From the NCBI RefSeq assembly GCF_004353505.1, contig NZ_SMNQ01000008.1, positions 62,001 through 126,000 on the forward strand: 64,000 nt of DNA. The letters run 5' to 3'. Origin of the DNA: Streptomyces sp. WAC05374 (GTDB taxonomy: Bacteria; Actinomycetota; Actinomycetes; Streptomycetales; Streptomycetaceae). Shown here in pieces: positions 24,198 through 32,153 of the stretch. The notes under the pieces were generated by a model. It searched no databases. It worked only from the letters and a program-made list of their open reading frames with translations, and was not told the DNA's origin. Both the position numbers and the translations under genes were made by a program. The first letter of the stretch is position 1; each line of letters opens with the position of its first letter.

Positions 24198-24998
24198 ATG
24201 AGCGTTCTCGACGAGATCGTCGAAGGGGTGCGTGCCGATCTGGCGGTGCGCATGAAGGAGGTGCCCGAGGCGGCGCTGCGCGAGCGGGCGGCCGCCGCCG
24301 GGCCGCCGGTGGACTGTGCCGCCCTGCTGCGCACGGGGGAGGGGCCGTCGGTCATCGCCGAGGTGAAGCGGGCCAGCCCCTCCAGGGGCGCGCTCGCCGA
24401 GATCGCCGACCCGGCCGCCCTCGCCGCCGAGTACGCCGCCGGGGGCGCCGCCGTGATCAGCGTGCTGACGGAACAGCGCCGGTTCGGCGGCTCGCTGGCC
24501 GACCTGGACGCCGTACGGGCACGGGTTCCCGTCCCGGTGCTGCGCAAGGACTTCACCGTCGGCGCCTACCAGCTCTGGGAGGCGCGGGCACACGGCGCCG
24601 ACCTGGCGCTGCTGATCGTGGCCGCGCTGGACCAGCCCCTGCTGGCCGACCTGGTGGCGCAGGCCACGGAGATCGGCCTGACGCCGCTGGTGGAGGCGCA
24701 CGACGAGGCGGAGGCGGAGCGGGCGGTCGCCGCCGGGGCCCGGGTGATCGGCGTCAACGCCCGGGACCTGCGGACCCTGGACGTGGACCGCGGGACGTTC
24801 GCCCGCGTGGCGCCGCACCTCCCGGACGGTGTGGTCAAGGTCGCCGAGTCGGGGGTGCGCGGCCCGGTCGACGTCGCCGGGTACGCGAGCGCCGGCGCCG
24901 ACGCGGTCCTGGTCGGCGAGGCCCTCGTCACGGGCCCCGTCCCCCGCGCCACGCTCGCCTCCTTCCTCTCGGCCACCCGCCGTGCCCCGGTGAGGTGA
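24198..24998 (+). CDS. trpC: Indole-3-glycerol-phosphate synthase
   Basis: This 266-residue TIM barrel converts CdRP to indole-3-glycerol phosphate. Visible family motifs are IAEVKRASPSRG near residue 55 (catalytic Lys), LRKDFTVGAYQL, VIGVNARDLRTLDVD and VAESGVRG. GGAGGC precedes the ATG by 4 bases. It is a cluster-embedded copy within a block containing trpD, trpE, trpG and DAHP synthase but no trpA, trpB or trpF; those steps must use the primary pathway genes. It faces trpD tail to tail. The purpose is most likely extra tryptophan for the NRPS, as known for the trp copies in the calcium-dependent antibiotic cluster of S. coelicolor. Confidence 0.96.
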   Translation: MSVLDEIVEGVRADLAVRMKEVPEAALRERAAAAGPPVDCAALLRTGEGPSVIAEVKRASPSRGALAEIADPAALAAEYAAGGAAVISVLTEQRRFGGSLADLDAVRARVPVPVLRKDFTVGAYQLWEARAHGADLALLIVAALDQPLLADLVAQATEIGLTPLVEAHDEAEAERAVAAGARVIGVNARDLRTLDVDRGTFARVAPHLPDGVVKVAESGVRGPVDVAGYASAGADAVLVGEALVTGPVPRATLASFLSATRRAPVR

Positions 24999-25002
24999 GC
25001 CC

Positions 25003-25021
25003 GGGGGCCACGCAGGCCCCC
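25003..25021. terminator. Hairpin between convergent trpC and trpD
   Basis: GGGGGCC (25003-25009) pairs with GGCCCCC (25015-25021) across the loop ACGCA, in the 39-base gap between two convergent stop codons. It is short but well placed for bidirectional termination. Confidence 0.45.
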
Positions 25022-25037
25022 CGGCCCCCTCCAGCCC

Positions 25038-26117
25038 TCACACCGCCACCGCCACCGCCTCCGACCGTTTCGTCGTGACGGCGGCCCACCGCTCCAGGAC
25101 CGCGGCCGCCGAGCCCGAGTCGATGGACTCGGCGGCCCGCGCCACACCGGAAGCCAGCCGCTCGGTGACGGAGCCCCGCCCGCCCGACGGCTCCAGCGCC
25201 GCGAGCCCCGCCGCGGCGGACAGCAGGACCGCGTCCCGCACCGGGCCGGACGCCCCGGCGAACACCTCCCGCGCCACCCGGGCGTTGTGCGCCGGGTCCC
25301 CGCCCCGCAGGTCCTCCGGACGCGCGAGCGCCATGCCCAGGTCGCGCGGGTCGAACACCTCGGCCCGCACCGCCGAACCGCTCACCGACCAGACCGTGGA
25401 GGTCGTGGTGACCGTCAGCTCGTCCATCCCGTCGTCGCCCCGGAACACCAGCGCCGACACCCCCCGCCGCGCCAGCACGCCCGCCAGCAGCGGTGCCAGC
25501 CGCGCGTCCGCCACACCCAGCGCCAGGGCCGTCGGGCACGCCGGGTTGACCAGCGGCCCCAGCGCGTTGAACACCGTGCGCACACCCAGCTCCCGGCGCG
25601 GCCCGGCCGCGTGCCGCATCGCCGGGTGGAACGCCGGCGCGAAGCAGAACGTGATGCCCGTCTCCTCCGCGACCTCCGCCACATCGGCCGGCGGCAGCCG
25701 CAGCGCCACCCCCAGCTCCTCCAGCACATCGGCCGAACCGCACGCGGACGACGCCGACCGGTTGCCGTGCTTCACCACCCGCGCCCCGGCCCCGGCCGCC
25801 ACGACGGCCGACATGGTGGAGATGTTGACGCTGTTCGAACCGTCCCCGCCGGTCCCGACGATGTCCACCGTCGGCCCGGGCACCTCCAGCGGCACCGCGT
25901 GCCGCCCCATGGCCCGTACCAGGCCCTCGATCTCCTCGACCGTCTCGCCCTTGGCGCGCAGCGCCACCAGCAGCCCCGCCAGCCGGACCGGCCCGGCGGT
26001 GCCCGACATCACCTCGTCCATCGCCCAGTCGGTGTCGTCGGCGGTCAGACTCCGGCGCTCCAGCAGCGTGTTCAGCAATTCCGGCCAGTTGGGGGAAACC
26101 TGCGGTTCGGCGGTCAC
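25038..26117 (-). CDS. trpD: Anthranilate phosphoribosyltransferase
   Basis: This 359-residue enzyme transfers phosphoribose from PRPP to anthranilate. The PRPP loop VDIVGTGGDGSNSVNIST (about residues 84-101), VVKHGNRSASSACGSADVLE and FNALGPLVNP are diagnostic. I chose GTG 26117 because AAGGAG lies 8 bases upstream and the protein begins at the family position; the open frame to 26186 adds basic residues across the operator and is not credible. It is divergent from the mocR gene, with a paired RGACCA motif in the 122-base gap. Confidence 0.95.
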   Translation of the reverse strand: MTAEPQVSPNWPELLNTLLERRSLTADDTDWAMDEVMSGTAGPVRLAGLLVALRAKGETVEEIEGLVRAMGRHAVPLEVPGPTVDIVGTGGDGSNSVNISTMSAVVAAGAGARVVKHGNRSASSACGSADVLEELGVALRLPPADVAEVAEETGITFCFAPAFHPAMRHAAGPRRELGVRTVFNALGPLVNPACPTALALGVADARLAPLLAGVLARRGVSALVFRGDDGMDELTVTTTSTVWSVSGSAVRAEVFDPRDLGMALARPEDLRGGDPAHNARVAREVFAGASGPVRDAVLLSAAAGLAALEPSGGRGSVTERLASGVARAAESIDSGSAAAVLERWAAVTTKRSEAVAVAV

Positions 26118-26185
26118 GGGAATTCTCCTTGGACGGCACCTGAGGAAATGTCTCCGTCCAGTCTCCGAATGACGACGAGCACCCA

Positions 26186-26219
26186 CCAGACCACTGCCCG
26201 CCGAGATATACGGACCAAT
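26186..26219. promoter_or_regulatory. Paired RGACCA operator between trpD and mocR
   Basis: CCAGACCACT (26186-26195) and CGGACCAAT (26211-26219) form a direct repeat whose RGACCA cores start 24 bp apart (26188 and 26212). The same pair with identical spacing lies in the trpE/DAHP-synthase promoter region. MocR regulators such as GabR (ATACCA repeats) bind direct repeats of this kind. Confidence 0.7.
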
Positions 26220-26239
26220 CCGAAGGGGGGAGGGCCCCC

Positions 26240-27637
26240 ATGGCCCTGCACATGGCGGTCGAGGTCGTCAGGGATTCCGAGACATCCCTGACCGCCCAGA
26301 TCCAGAGCTTCATCAAGAGAGAGATTTCCGAAGGAATTCTCCATCCCGGCACCCGCCTGCCCTCCAGCCGACGACTCGCCCACGACCTGGACGTCTCGCG
26401 CAGCGTCGTCGTCGAGGCGTACGGCCAGCTCGTCGCCGAGGGCTACCTGGAGGCCACCCAGGGCGCCGGCACCCGGGTCGTCACCCACATCGACGCCGCA
26501 CCGCCCGTCGTCCCCACCCTGCTGGACGAGGGCGGCCACGTGCCCGCCGTCCGCTGGGACCTGCGCACCGGAGGCCGCAACCTGCCCGCCTTCCCGCGCC
26601 GCGAGTGGCTCGGCTGCTACCAGCGCGTCCTCCAGTCGGCCGCCCCCGCCGACCACGACTACCCGCCGCTCGCCGGCGAGCCCGGCCTGCGCGCCGAACT
26701 CGCCCGGTACCTCGGCCGGGTGCGCGGGGTGCGCGCGACCGCCGACCAGGTCATGGTCGTCGCGGGGTTCGCCCAGGCGCTCGGCCTGCTCTGCGCCGTA
26801 CTGCGCCAGGACGGCACCGGCGCCCTCGGCATCGAGGACCCGGGCCACCCCGGACAGCGGCAGTTCGTCCAGGAGAGCGGGGTGCGCCCCGTCCCCGTCC
26901 CGGTCGACGAGGAGGGCATCGACGTCGAGGCGCTCGCCGGCACCGGGGTGAGCGCCGTTCTCGTCACGCCCGCGCACCAGTTCCCCACCGGCGCCGTCCT
27001 CTCCGCACGCCGCCGGGAGGCGCTGGTGCGCTGGGCACGCGACACCGGCGGCCTGATCATCGAGGACGACTACGACGGGGGCCTGTGGTACGAGCGCGGC
27101 CCGCGCCCCCTCGCCCTCCAGCGCCTCGCCCCCGACCACGTCGTCTACGCGGGCACGGCCAGCAAGTCGCTCGCCCCCGGGCTGCGCCTGGGCTGGCTCG
27201 CCGCGCCACCGGACCTGCTCGCCCAACTCCTGCGCACCCGCGCCCGCCACGACCTGGGCACCGAGAGCCTCACCCAGCTCGCCTTCGCCGAACTGCTGCG
27301 CAGCGGACTGTTCGACCGCCACCTGCGGCGCCTCAACGCCCACTGCCGGGACCGCCGCGACACCCTCGAGGAGGCGGTCCGCCGGTACCTGCCGGGCGCC
27401 CGCGTCATCGGCCGCGCGGCGGGCCTGCACGCCTACGTCGGGCTGCCGCGCGGCACCGACGAGGCGGCGCTCGTGGCGGCCGCGCTGCGCCGCTCGGTGG
27501 TGGTGCGCGGCGGCGCGGCCTACCACGTCCGCCCCCGGTGGGACGCGCCCGCCCTGGTGGTGGGCCACGCGCACCTGCCGCGCTCGGGCGTGGCGGAGGC
27601 GGTACGGGCGATCGGCGAGGCCCGCCGCCTCAGGTGA
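26240..27637 (+). CDS. MocR-type regulator (GntR winged helix fused to aminotransferase-like domain)
   Basis: This 465-residue protein has an N-terminal GntR winged helix (about 10-80; GTRLPSSRRLAHDLDVSRS) and a fold-type I aminotransferase domain (about 110-460) with the PLP-lysine region YAGTASKSLAPGLRLGW and IIEDDYDGG. MocR proteins use PLP, often with an amino compound, as effector and bind direct repeats. The gene is surrounded by the tryptophan block, divergent from trpD and converging on trpG with an 8-base overlap. Duplicated RGACCA repeats in its own promoter and in the trpE/DAHP-synthase promoter suggest that it controls precursor supply and itself. Whether it activates or represses cannot be read from sequence. 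Confidence 0.94.
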   Translation: MALHMAVEVVRDSETSLTAQIQSFIKREISEGILHPGTRLPSSRRLAHDLDVSRSVVVEAYGQLVAEGYLEATQGAGTRVVTHIDAAPPVVPTLLDEGGHVPAVRWDLRTGGRNLPAFPRREWLGCYQRVLQSAAPADHDYPPLAGEPGLRAELARYLGRVRGVRATADQVMVVAGFAQALGLLCAVLRQDGTGALGIEDPGHPGQRQFVQESGVRPVPVPVDEEGIDVEALAGTGVSAVLVTPAHQFPTGAVLSARRREALVRWARDTGGLIIEDDYDGGLWYERGPRPLALQRLAPDHVVYAGTASKSLAPGLRLGWLAAPPDLLAQLLRTRARHDLGTESLTQLAFAELLRSGLFDRHLRRLNAHCRDRRDTLEEAVRRYLPGARVIGRAAGLHAYVGLPRGTDEAALVAAALRRSVVVRGGAAYHVRPRWDAPALVVGHAHLPRSGVAEAVRAIGEARRLR

Positions 27638-28235
27638 GCGCCGCCCCCGCCCGCGTACCCCGGGCGGTCGCCAGGAAGTTCTCCATCATCGTCAGCCCCC
27701 CGGTCGTCATGATGCTCTCGGGGTGGAACTGCACGCCCTCGACGGGCAGCGTGCGGTGCCGCAGGCCCATCACATAGCCGTGGTCCACGGCGACGGCCGT
27801 GGTCACCAGCTCGTCCGGCAGCGGCTCGGCGACCACCAGCGAGTGGTACCGGGTGGCCTCCAGCGTGTGGCCCAGCCCCGCGAACACCCCCGCCCCGTCG
27901 TGCCGCACCGTGCTCGTCCGCCCGTGCATCACCTGATCGGCCACCTCGACCCGCCCGCCGTGGGCCAGCGCGATCGCCTGGTGCCCCAGGCACACCCCCA
28001 GCAGCGGCACCCGCCCGGCGAACGCGTGCACCAGCTCCACGTGGCCCGACTCGGCGGGGTGACCGGGACCCGGGCCCAGGACCACCGCGTCCGGCCTCGA
28101 GGCGACCAGCTCCCCGGGGGGACGGGTCAGCGACCGCACCACCTCCGTCCGGGCGCCCAGCGTGCGCAGGTACTGGTCGATGATGTGGACGAAACTGTCG
28201 TACGCGTCGATCAGCAGCACCCTCGGCCCGCTCAC
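27630..28235 (-). CDS. trpG: Anthranilate synthase glutamine amidotransferase subunit
   Basis: This 201-residue class I glutaminase has nucleophile Cys in LLGVCLGHQAIA (about residue 83) and the His-Glu pair in GVQFHPESIMTTGG. It supplies ammonia from glutamine to TrpE. GTG 28235 overlaps the trpE stop (GTGA), so the two subunits are translationally coupled. It could in principle serve as PabA, but the partner gene is a TrpE-type synthase and trpC and trpD stand nearby. The 3' end overlaps that of mocR by 8 bases. Confidence 0.95.
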   Translation of the reverse strand: MSGPRVLLIDAYDSFVHIIDQYLRTLGARTEVVRSLTRPPGELVASRPDAVVLGPGPGHPAESGHVELVHAFAGRVPLLGVCLGHQAIALAHGGRVEVADQVMHGRTSTVRHDGAGVFAGLGHTLEATRYHSLVVAEPLPDELVTTAVAVDHGYVMGLRHRTLPVEGVQFHPESIMTTGGLTMMENFLATARGTRAGAALT

Positions 28236-29758
28236 GGCAGCAGCTCCTCACCGGTCAGCGCCCAGTGGGCGGCCCCCATCTTCGCCAGCGTCTCCCGCCA
28301 CTCCGCCTCCGGCTCCGACTGGGCCACCATGCCCGCCGAGCTCTGCGTGGAGTACGTCGTCCCGTCGTACTCGACCGTCCGGATGCACAGCGCGAACTCG
28401 CTCCACCCACGCACGTCGGCCAGCCCGACCGCCCCCGCGTAAGCGCCGCGCCGCTCGCGCTCCAGACCGTCGATGATCTCCATGGCCCGCACCTTCGGCG
28501 CGCCGGTCATCGTCCCGGCCGGGAAGGTCGCGCGCACCGCCCGCCAGGTGTCGACGCCCTCCTCCAGCCGTCCGGACACCGTCGAGACCAGGTGAAAGAC
28601 GTGCGAGTAGCTCTCCACCGCCATCAGCCGGTCCACCGGCTGGGTGCTGGGCCGGCTGACCCGGCCGATGTCGTTGCGGCACAGGTCGACGAGCATGATG
28701 TGCTCGGCCTGCTCCTTGGTGCTCTCCCGCATCTCCTTCACGCGCCGCTGGTTCTCCTCCTCGTCCGCGCCGCGCCGCGCCGTCCCGGCGATCGGGCGCA
28801 TCACGATCTCGTCGCCCTCGATCCGGAAGAACAGCTCCGGGCTGGCACCGATCAGCGTGCTGCCCGCCCGGGGCATCAGGTACATGTACGGGGAGGGGTT
28901 GCGGGCGCGCAGCCGCCGGTAGACGTCGACGGGCGTCAGCGTCGTCGTCACGTCGATGCGGTGGCCGATCTGGATCTGGTAGATGTCACCGACCCGGATG
29001 TGCTCCAGGCACACCCCGGCCCACTCCAGGAACGTCTCACGGCTGACGCTGTCGCGCACCGACAGCGGGACGGGCGCCTCCGGCACGGCGGCCGGACGCC
29101 CGCCGGCCCGCTCCCGCGCGGCCTCGCCGGCCATCACCGCGACGGCGTCGGCGGTGCCCGGCGCCCGCCGCGGGAACGCGGCGCTCTCCGCCCGCAGCAG
29201 CCGCACCTCACCGGTCGTCAGGTCGTACCAGACGGTGTCCCGGAAGAGCGTGAGCGTGATGTCGGGCCCGTTCGGCGCCTTGGTCCGGGCGGGCAGCGTC
29301 TCCATGTGCCAGACCGACTCGTACGCGAACGAGGTCAGGAACCCGAAGGCGTACGACGTGTCCGGCACGTCCGTGGCGACGTCGAACAGCCCCTGCGCCC
29401 GGGCCAGCAGCTCCCACACCGCGTCGCCGTCGCCGGGCAGCTCCAGATGGTGCGCCGCCCCCTCCGGCGCCGCGGCCCCGTCCCGCAGGCCCGCCTCCGT
29501 GGCGGCCGCCACGAGGGCGTCCACCACACGGGGGGCGCCGTCGATCTCGGCGTACCCCGCGAACACCCGGATCTCCGCCAGGCGCCCGAACCCGACGGCC
29601 GCCCACCGGCGGTCGGGCTCGGCGCCGTCCGCGCTCTCGAAGAGGAACACGCCCTCCTCCCCGTGGACGGCACGCAGCCGCTCGTACACATCGAGGCAGT
29701 CGTGCCCGGGCAATCGCGTCGCGGTGACCCGCACCGCGATCCTTTCCGCTTTCCGCAT
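28232..29758 (-). CDS. trpE: Anthranilate synthase component I, with altered feedback motif
   Basis: This 508-residue chorismate-utilising enzyme has the C-terminal catalytic half with PIAGTARRGADEEEN, HIMLVDLCRNDIGRV, TFPAGTMTGAPKVRAMEII and YAGAVG. It makes anthranilate from chorismate with TrpG ammonia. The tryptophan-sensing motif LLES-x10-S of feedback-inhibited enzymes reads LFES (39-42) followed after ten residues by Ala53, so inhibition by tryptophan may be weakened, which would suit a cluster copy. GGGAG precedes ATG 29758. It is divergent from DAHP synthase with a paired RGACCA motif between. No Trp-rich leader peptide is evident upstream, so ribosome-mediated attenuation looks unlikely. 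Confidence 0.95.
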   Translation of the reverse strand: MRKAERIAVRVTATRLPGHDCLDVYERLRAVHGEEGVFLFESADGAEPDRRWAAVGFGRLAEIRVFAGYAEIDGAPRVVDALVAAATEAGLRDGAAAPEGAAHHLELPGDGDAVWELLARAQGLFDVATDVPDTSYAFGFLTSFAYESVWHMETLPARTKAPNGPDITLTLFRDTVWYDLTTGEVRLLRAESAAFPRRAPGTADAVAVMAGEAARERAGGRPAAVPEAPVPLSVRDSVSRETFLEWAGVCLEHIRVGDIYQIQIGHRIDVTTTLTPVDVYRRLRARNPSPYMYLMPRAGSTLIGASPELFFRIEGDEIVMRPIAGTARRGADEEENQRRVKEMRESTKEQAEHIMLVDLCRNDIGRVSRPSTQPVDRLMAVESYSHVFHLVSTVSGRLEEGVDTWRAVRATFPAGTMTGAPKVRAMEIIDGLERERRGAYAGAVGLADVRGWSEFALCIRTVEYDGTTYSTQSSAGMVAQSEPEAEWRETLAKMGAAHWALTGEELLP

Positions 29759-29814
29759 GGTGAACTCCCGTCGACAGCAATGCGATCAGCAAAACAGCGC
29801 GCGCGGCGGCCGTG

Positions 29815-29848
29815 CCAGACCAATCAATTGCCGTTCATGCGGACCACT
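29815..29848. promoter_or_regulatory. Paired RGACCA operator between trpE and DAHP synthase
   Basis: CCAGACCAAT (29815-29824) and CGGACCACT (29840-29848) have cores AGACCA (29817) and GGACCA (29841) 24 bp apart, as in the trpD/mocR promoter; the intervening bases differ. Two CAATTG boxes (29825 and 29853) overlap or follow it. Confidence 0.7.
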
Positions 29849-29937
29849 TGGCCAATTGCTTGACCCGGTGCGCCCGGTGCACTGAGCTGATCCGTGTTTC
29901 CACCGGCCACAGGCAAGAGCGAAGGGAACCGAGGACG

Positions 29938-31299
29938 ATGAATTCACCATCCTGGCGGGATTTCCCCGCGGCCCAGCAACCGCAGTGGCCGGACGAGGCG
30001 GAACTGGGCGCCGTGACGCGGTGGCTGGCCGCCGCGCCCCCGCTGGTCTTCGCCGCCGAGTGCGACCTGCTGCGCCGCCGCATGGCGGCGGTCGCCCGGG
30101 GCGAGGCGGTCCTCCTCCAGGGCGGGGACTGCGCCGAGACCTTCGAGCGGGTCACCGCCGACGCGATCCGCGGCAAGCTCCAGACCCTGCTCCAGATGGC
30201 CGTGGTGCTCACGCACGCCACCGCCCTGCCGGTCGTCAAGATCGGCCGGATGGCCGGGCAGTACGCCAAGCCCCGTTCCTCACCCGTCGAGCGGCGGGAC
30301 GGCACCGAACTGCCCTCCTACCGCGGCGACGCGGTCAACGGGCTGGAGTTCACGGCCGGGGCCCGGCGCCCGGACCCCTGGCGCATGCGGCGGATGTACG
30401 AGAGCTCCGCCATGACCCTCAACCTCGTCCGGGCCCTGACCACCGGCGGCTTCGCCGACCTGCGCCAGGTCCATGCCTGGAACCAGGGCTTCGTCGCGGA
30501 CTCGCTGGCCGGTGAGCGCTACGAGCAGCTCGCGGACGAGATCGACCGCAGCCTCGCCTTCATGCAGGCGTGCGGCGTGGACACCGGCGAACTGGACACG
30601 GCCGAGTTCTTCGTCGGCCACGAGGGCCTCCTGCTCGACTACGAGTCGGCCCTCACCCGCGCCGAACCGGACACCGACCGCACCTACGCCACCAGCGGCC
30701 ACCTGCTCTGGATCGGCGAACGGACCCGCGACCTCGACGGCGCCCACGTCGCGTACTTCTCCCGCGTCCACAACCCCATCGCCGTCAAGCTCGGCCCGAC
30801 CACCACGCCCGACACGGTGCTCGGCCTCATCGACCGGCTCGACCCCCGGCGCGAACCCGGCCGGCTGACGTTCGTGGTCCGGGCCGGAGCCGACCGCGTC
30901 CGTGACGTGCTGCCCGACCTCATCGAGAAGGTCACCGCCGAGGGCGCCCTGGTGTGCTGGGTCAGCGACCCGATGCACGGCAACACCATCACCGCGCCCA
31001 GCGGCCACAAGACCCGCAGCTTCGACACGATCCTCGACGAGGTGCGCGGCTTCGTGGAGGTCCACCGCGAGCTGGGCACCCACCCGGGCGGCGTGCACGT
31101 CGAACTCACCGGCGACGACGTCACCGAGTGCGTCGGCGGCGGCAACGCGGTGCTGCCCGAGAACCTGCACCACCGCTACGAGACGGCCTGCGACCCGCGC
31201 CTGAACCACACCCAGTCGCTGGACCTGGCGTTCCTGCTCGCCGAGATGTACCGCGACCGCCCCGGCGTCCTCAGCTCCCGGCCGGCTCCCCGTCGATGA
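29938..31299 (+). CDS. Class II 3-deoxy-7-phosphoheptulonate (DAHP) synthase
   Basis: This 453-residue plant-type DAHP synthase catalyses the first shikimate step from PEP and erythrose 4-phosphate. Typical motifs are LLQGGDCAETF near residue 60, KIGRMAGQYAKPRS, FFVGHEGLLLDYE, VKLGPTTTP, CWVSDPMHGNT and the metal-site ECVGG. ATG 29938 follows GAAGGGAACCGAGG; the frame is open further left but crosses the operator. A second DAHP synthase in a cluster raises flux to chorismate for anthranilate. The last 29 bases overlap the convergent thioesterase gene. Confidence 0.95.
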   Translation: MNSPSWRDFPAAQQPQWPDEAELGAVTRWLAAAPPLVFAAECDLLRRRMAAVARGEAVLLQGGDCAETFERVTADAIRGKLQTLLQMAVVLTHATALPVVKIGRMAGQYAKPRSSPVERRDGTELPSYRGDAVNGLEFTAGARRPDPWRMRRMYESSAMTLNLVRALTTGGFADLRQVHAWNQGFVADSLAGERYEQLADEIDRSLAFMQACGVDTGELDTAEFFVGHEGLLLDYESALTRAEPDTDRTYATSGHLLWIGERTRDLDGAHVAYFSRVHNPIAVKLGPTTTPDTVLGLIDRLDPRREPGRLTFVVRAGADRVRDVLPDLIEKVTAEGALVCWVSDPMHGNTITAPSGHKTRSFDTILDEVRGFVEVHRELGTHPGGVHVELTGDDVTECVGGGNAVLPENLHHRYETACDPRLNHTQSLDLAFLLAEMYRDRPGVLSSRPAPRR

Positions 31300-31996
31300 C
31301 CGCGAAGGGCGGCTCCCCGGCCAGGTAGAAGTGGTCGCCGGGGAGCGTCCGGAACCGGAAGGCGCCCCGCGTCCGGTCCCGCCAGGCGGCTGCGTCGGCG
31401 GCCGGGACCCGCGGATCGCGGTCCCCGACGAGCGCCGTGACGGGACACCGCAGCGGCGCGCTCCGGCCCGGGCCGTAGGAGGCGAGCATCCGGAAGTCGG
31501 CGCCGATGTAGGGCATGACCAGCTCCACGAAGGCCGGGTTGCGCAGCAGTTCGGCGTCCGTGCCGCCCAGTTCCACCAGCGTCCTGGCGATCGACTCGTC
31601 GTCCCAGGTGGTGGCCACGTCGGGGTCCGGCCGCAGCAACTGCGGCGCCCGGGCGCCCGAGGCCACGAAGTGCTCCACCCGGACCCCCTCGTCCTCCAGC
31701 GCCCCCACCACCTCGTATGCGACGATCGCGCCCATGCTGTGGCCGAAGAACACCGTGGGCCGGTCGTCCATCCAGGGGCGCAGCGCCGCCGCTATGTCAC
31801 CGGCCATCGTGGCCAGCTCGGTGGCGGGCGGCTCGGCGATGCGCTCGGCCCGGCCCGGATAGCACACCGCGTGCACCTCGAACCCCGTCAGCGCCTTGCC
31901 CCAGCCCCGGAAGAAGTAGGGCGAACCGCCGGCGTGGGGAAAACAGACCAGCCGCCGGTCCGCGAACGGCCGTGGCTCGACGCACTGTGTCCACAT
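31271..31996 (-). CDS. Type II thioesterase (proofreading alpha/beta hydrolase)
   Basis: This 241-residue stand-alone thioesterase has LVCFPHAGGSPYFFRGW at the N-terminus, nucleophile Ser in VFFGHSMGAIVAYE (about residue 91), an Asp in VGDRDPRV and His in LPGDHFYLAG. Such enzymes free stalled or misprimed carrier domains by hydrolysing wrong acyl groups. It lies at the edge of the cluster but on its own transcript. GTCAGC-type repeats lie about 45-75 bases upstream on its strand, tying it to the SARP regulon. ATG 31996 is preceded by a GGGGG tract; the open frame continues upstream without family similarity. Confidence 0.94.
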   Translation of the reverse strand: MWTQCVEPRPFADRRLVCFPHAGGSPYFFRGWGKALTGFEVHAVCYPGRAERIAEPPATELATMAGDIAAALRPWMDDRPTVFFGHSMGAIVAYEVVGALEDEGVRVEHFVASGARAPQLLRPDPDVATTWDDESIARTLVELGGTDAELLRNPAFVELVMPYIGADFRMLASYGPGRSAPLRCPVTALVGDRDPRVPAADAAAWRDRTRGAFRFRTLPGDHFYLAGEPPFAVIDGEPAGS

Positions 31997-32042
31997 CTTC
32001 TGCCCCCAAGGCCCCGCGTCGTGTGCATGTCGCCTCCACGAT

Positions 32043-32070
32043 CCTGACCGGGACTGACACGCCGCTGACG
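32043..32070 (-). promoter_or_regulatory. SARP-like box upstream of the thioesterase
   Basis: On the minus strand, CGTCAGC (32070-32064), TGTCAGT (32059-32053) and GGTCAGG (32049-32043) follow at 11 and 10 bp. The spacing is slightly less regular than at the ACP and NRPS promoters, but sequence and orientation agree. Confidence 0.55.
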
Positions 32071-32153
32071 CCGCCACCTCGGCCCGGCCCGCCGCGTTAG
32101 GGGTGTCGACCGCCGCGTACCGCCGACGCGCGAGCCCGACCGCTGGAGCCCCC

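Noticed and set aside
23232..24818. A longer FkbM protein starting upstream of 24020
   Set aside because: The upstream part overlaps trpC on the other strand, has no methyltransferase similarity, and the ATG at 24020 has a good AGGAGAG.
29759..29937. A Trp-rich leader peptide upstream of trpE
   Set aside because: The only frame here has a single Trp codon and runs into trpE out of frame; no attenuator stems were found.
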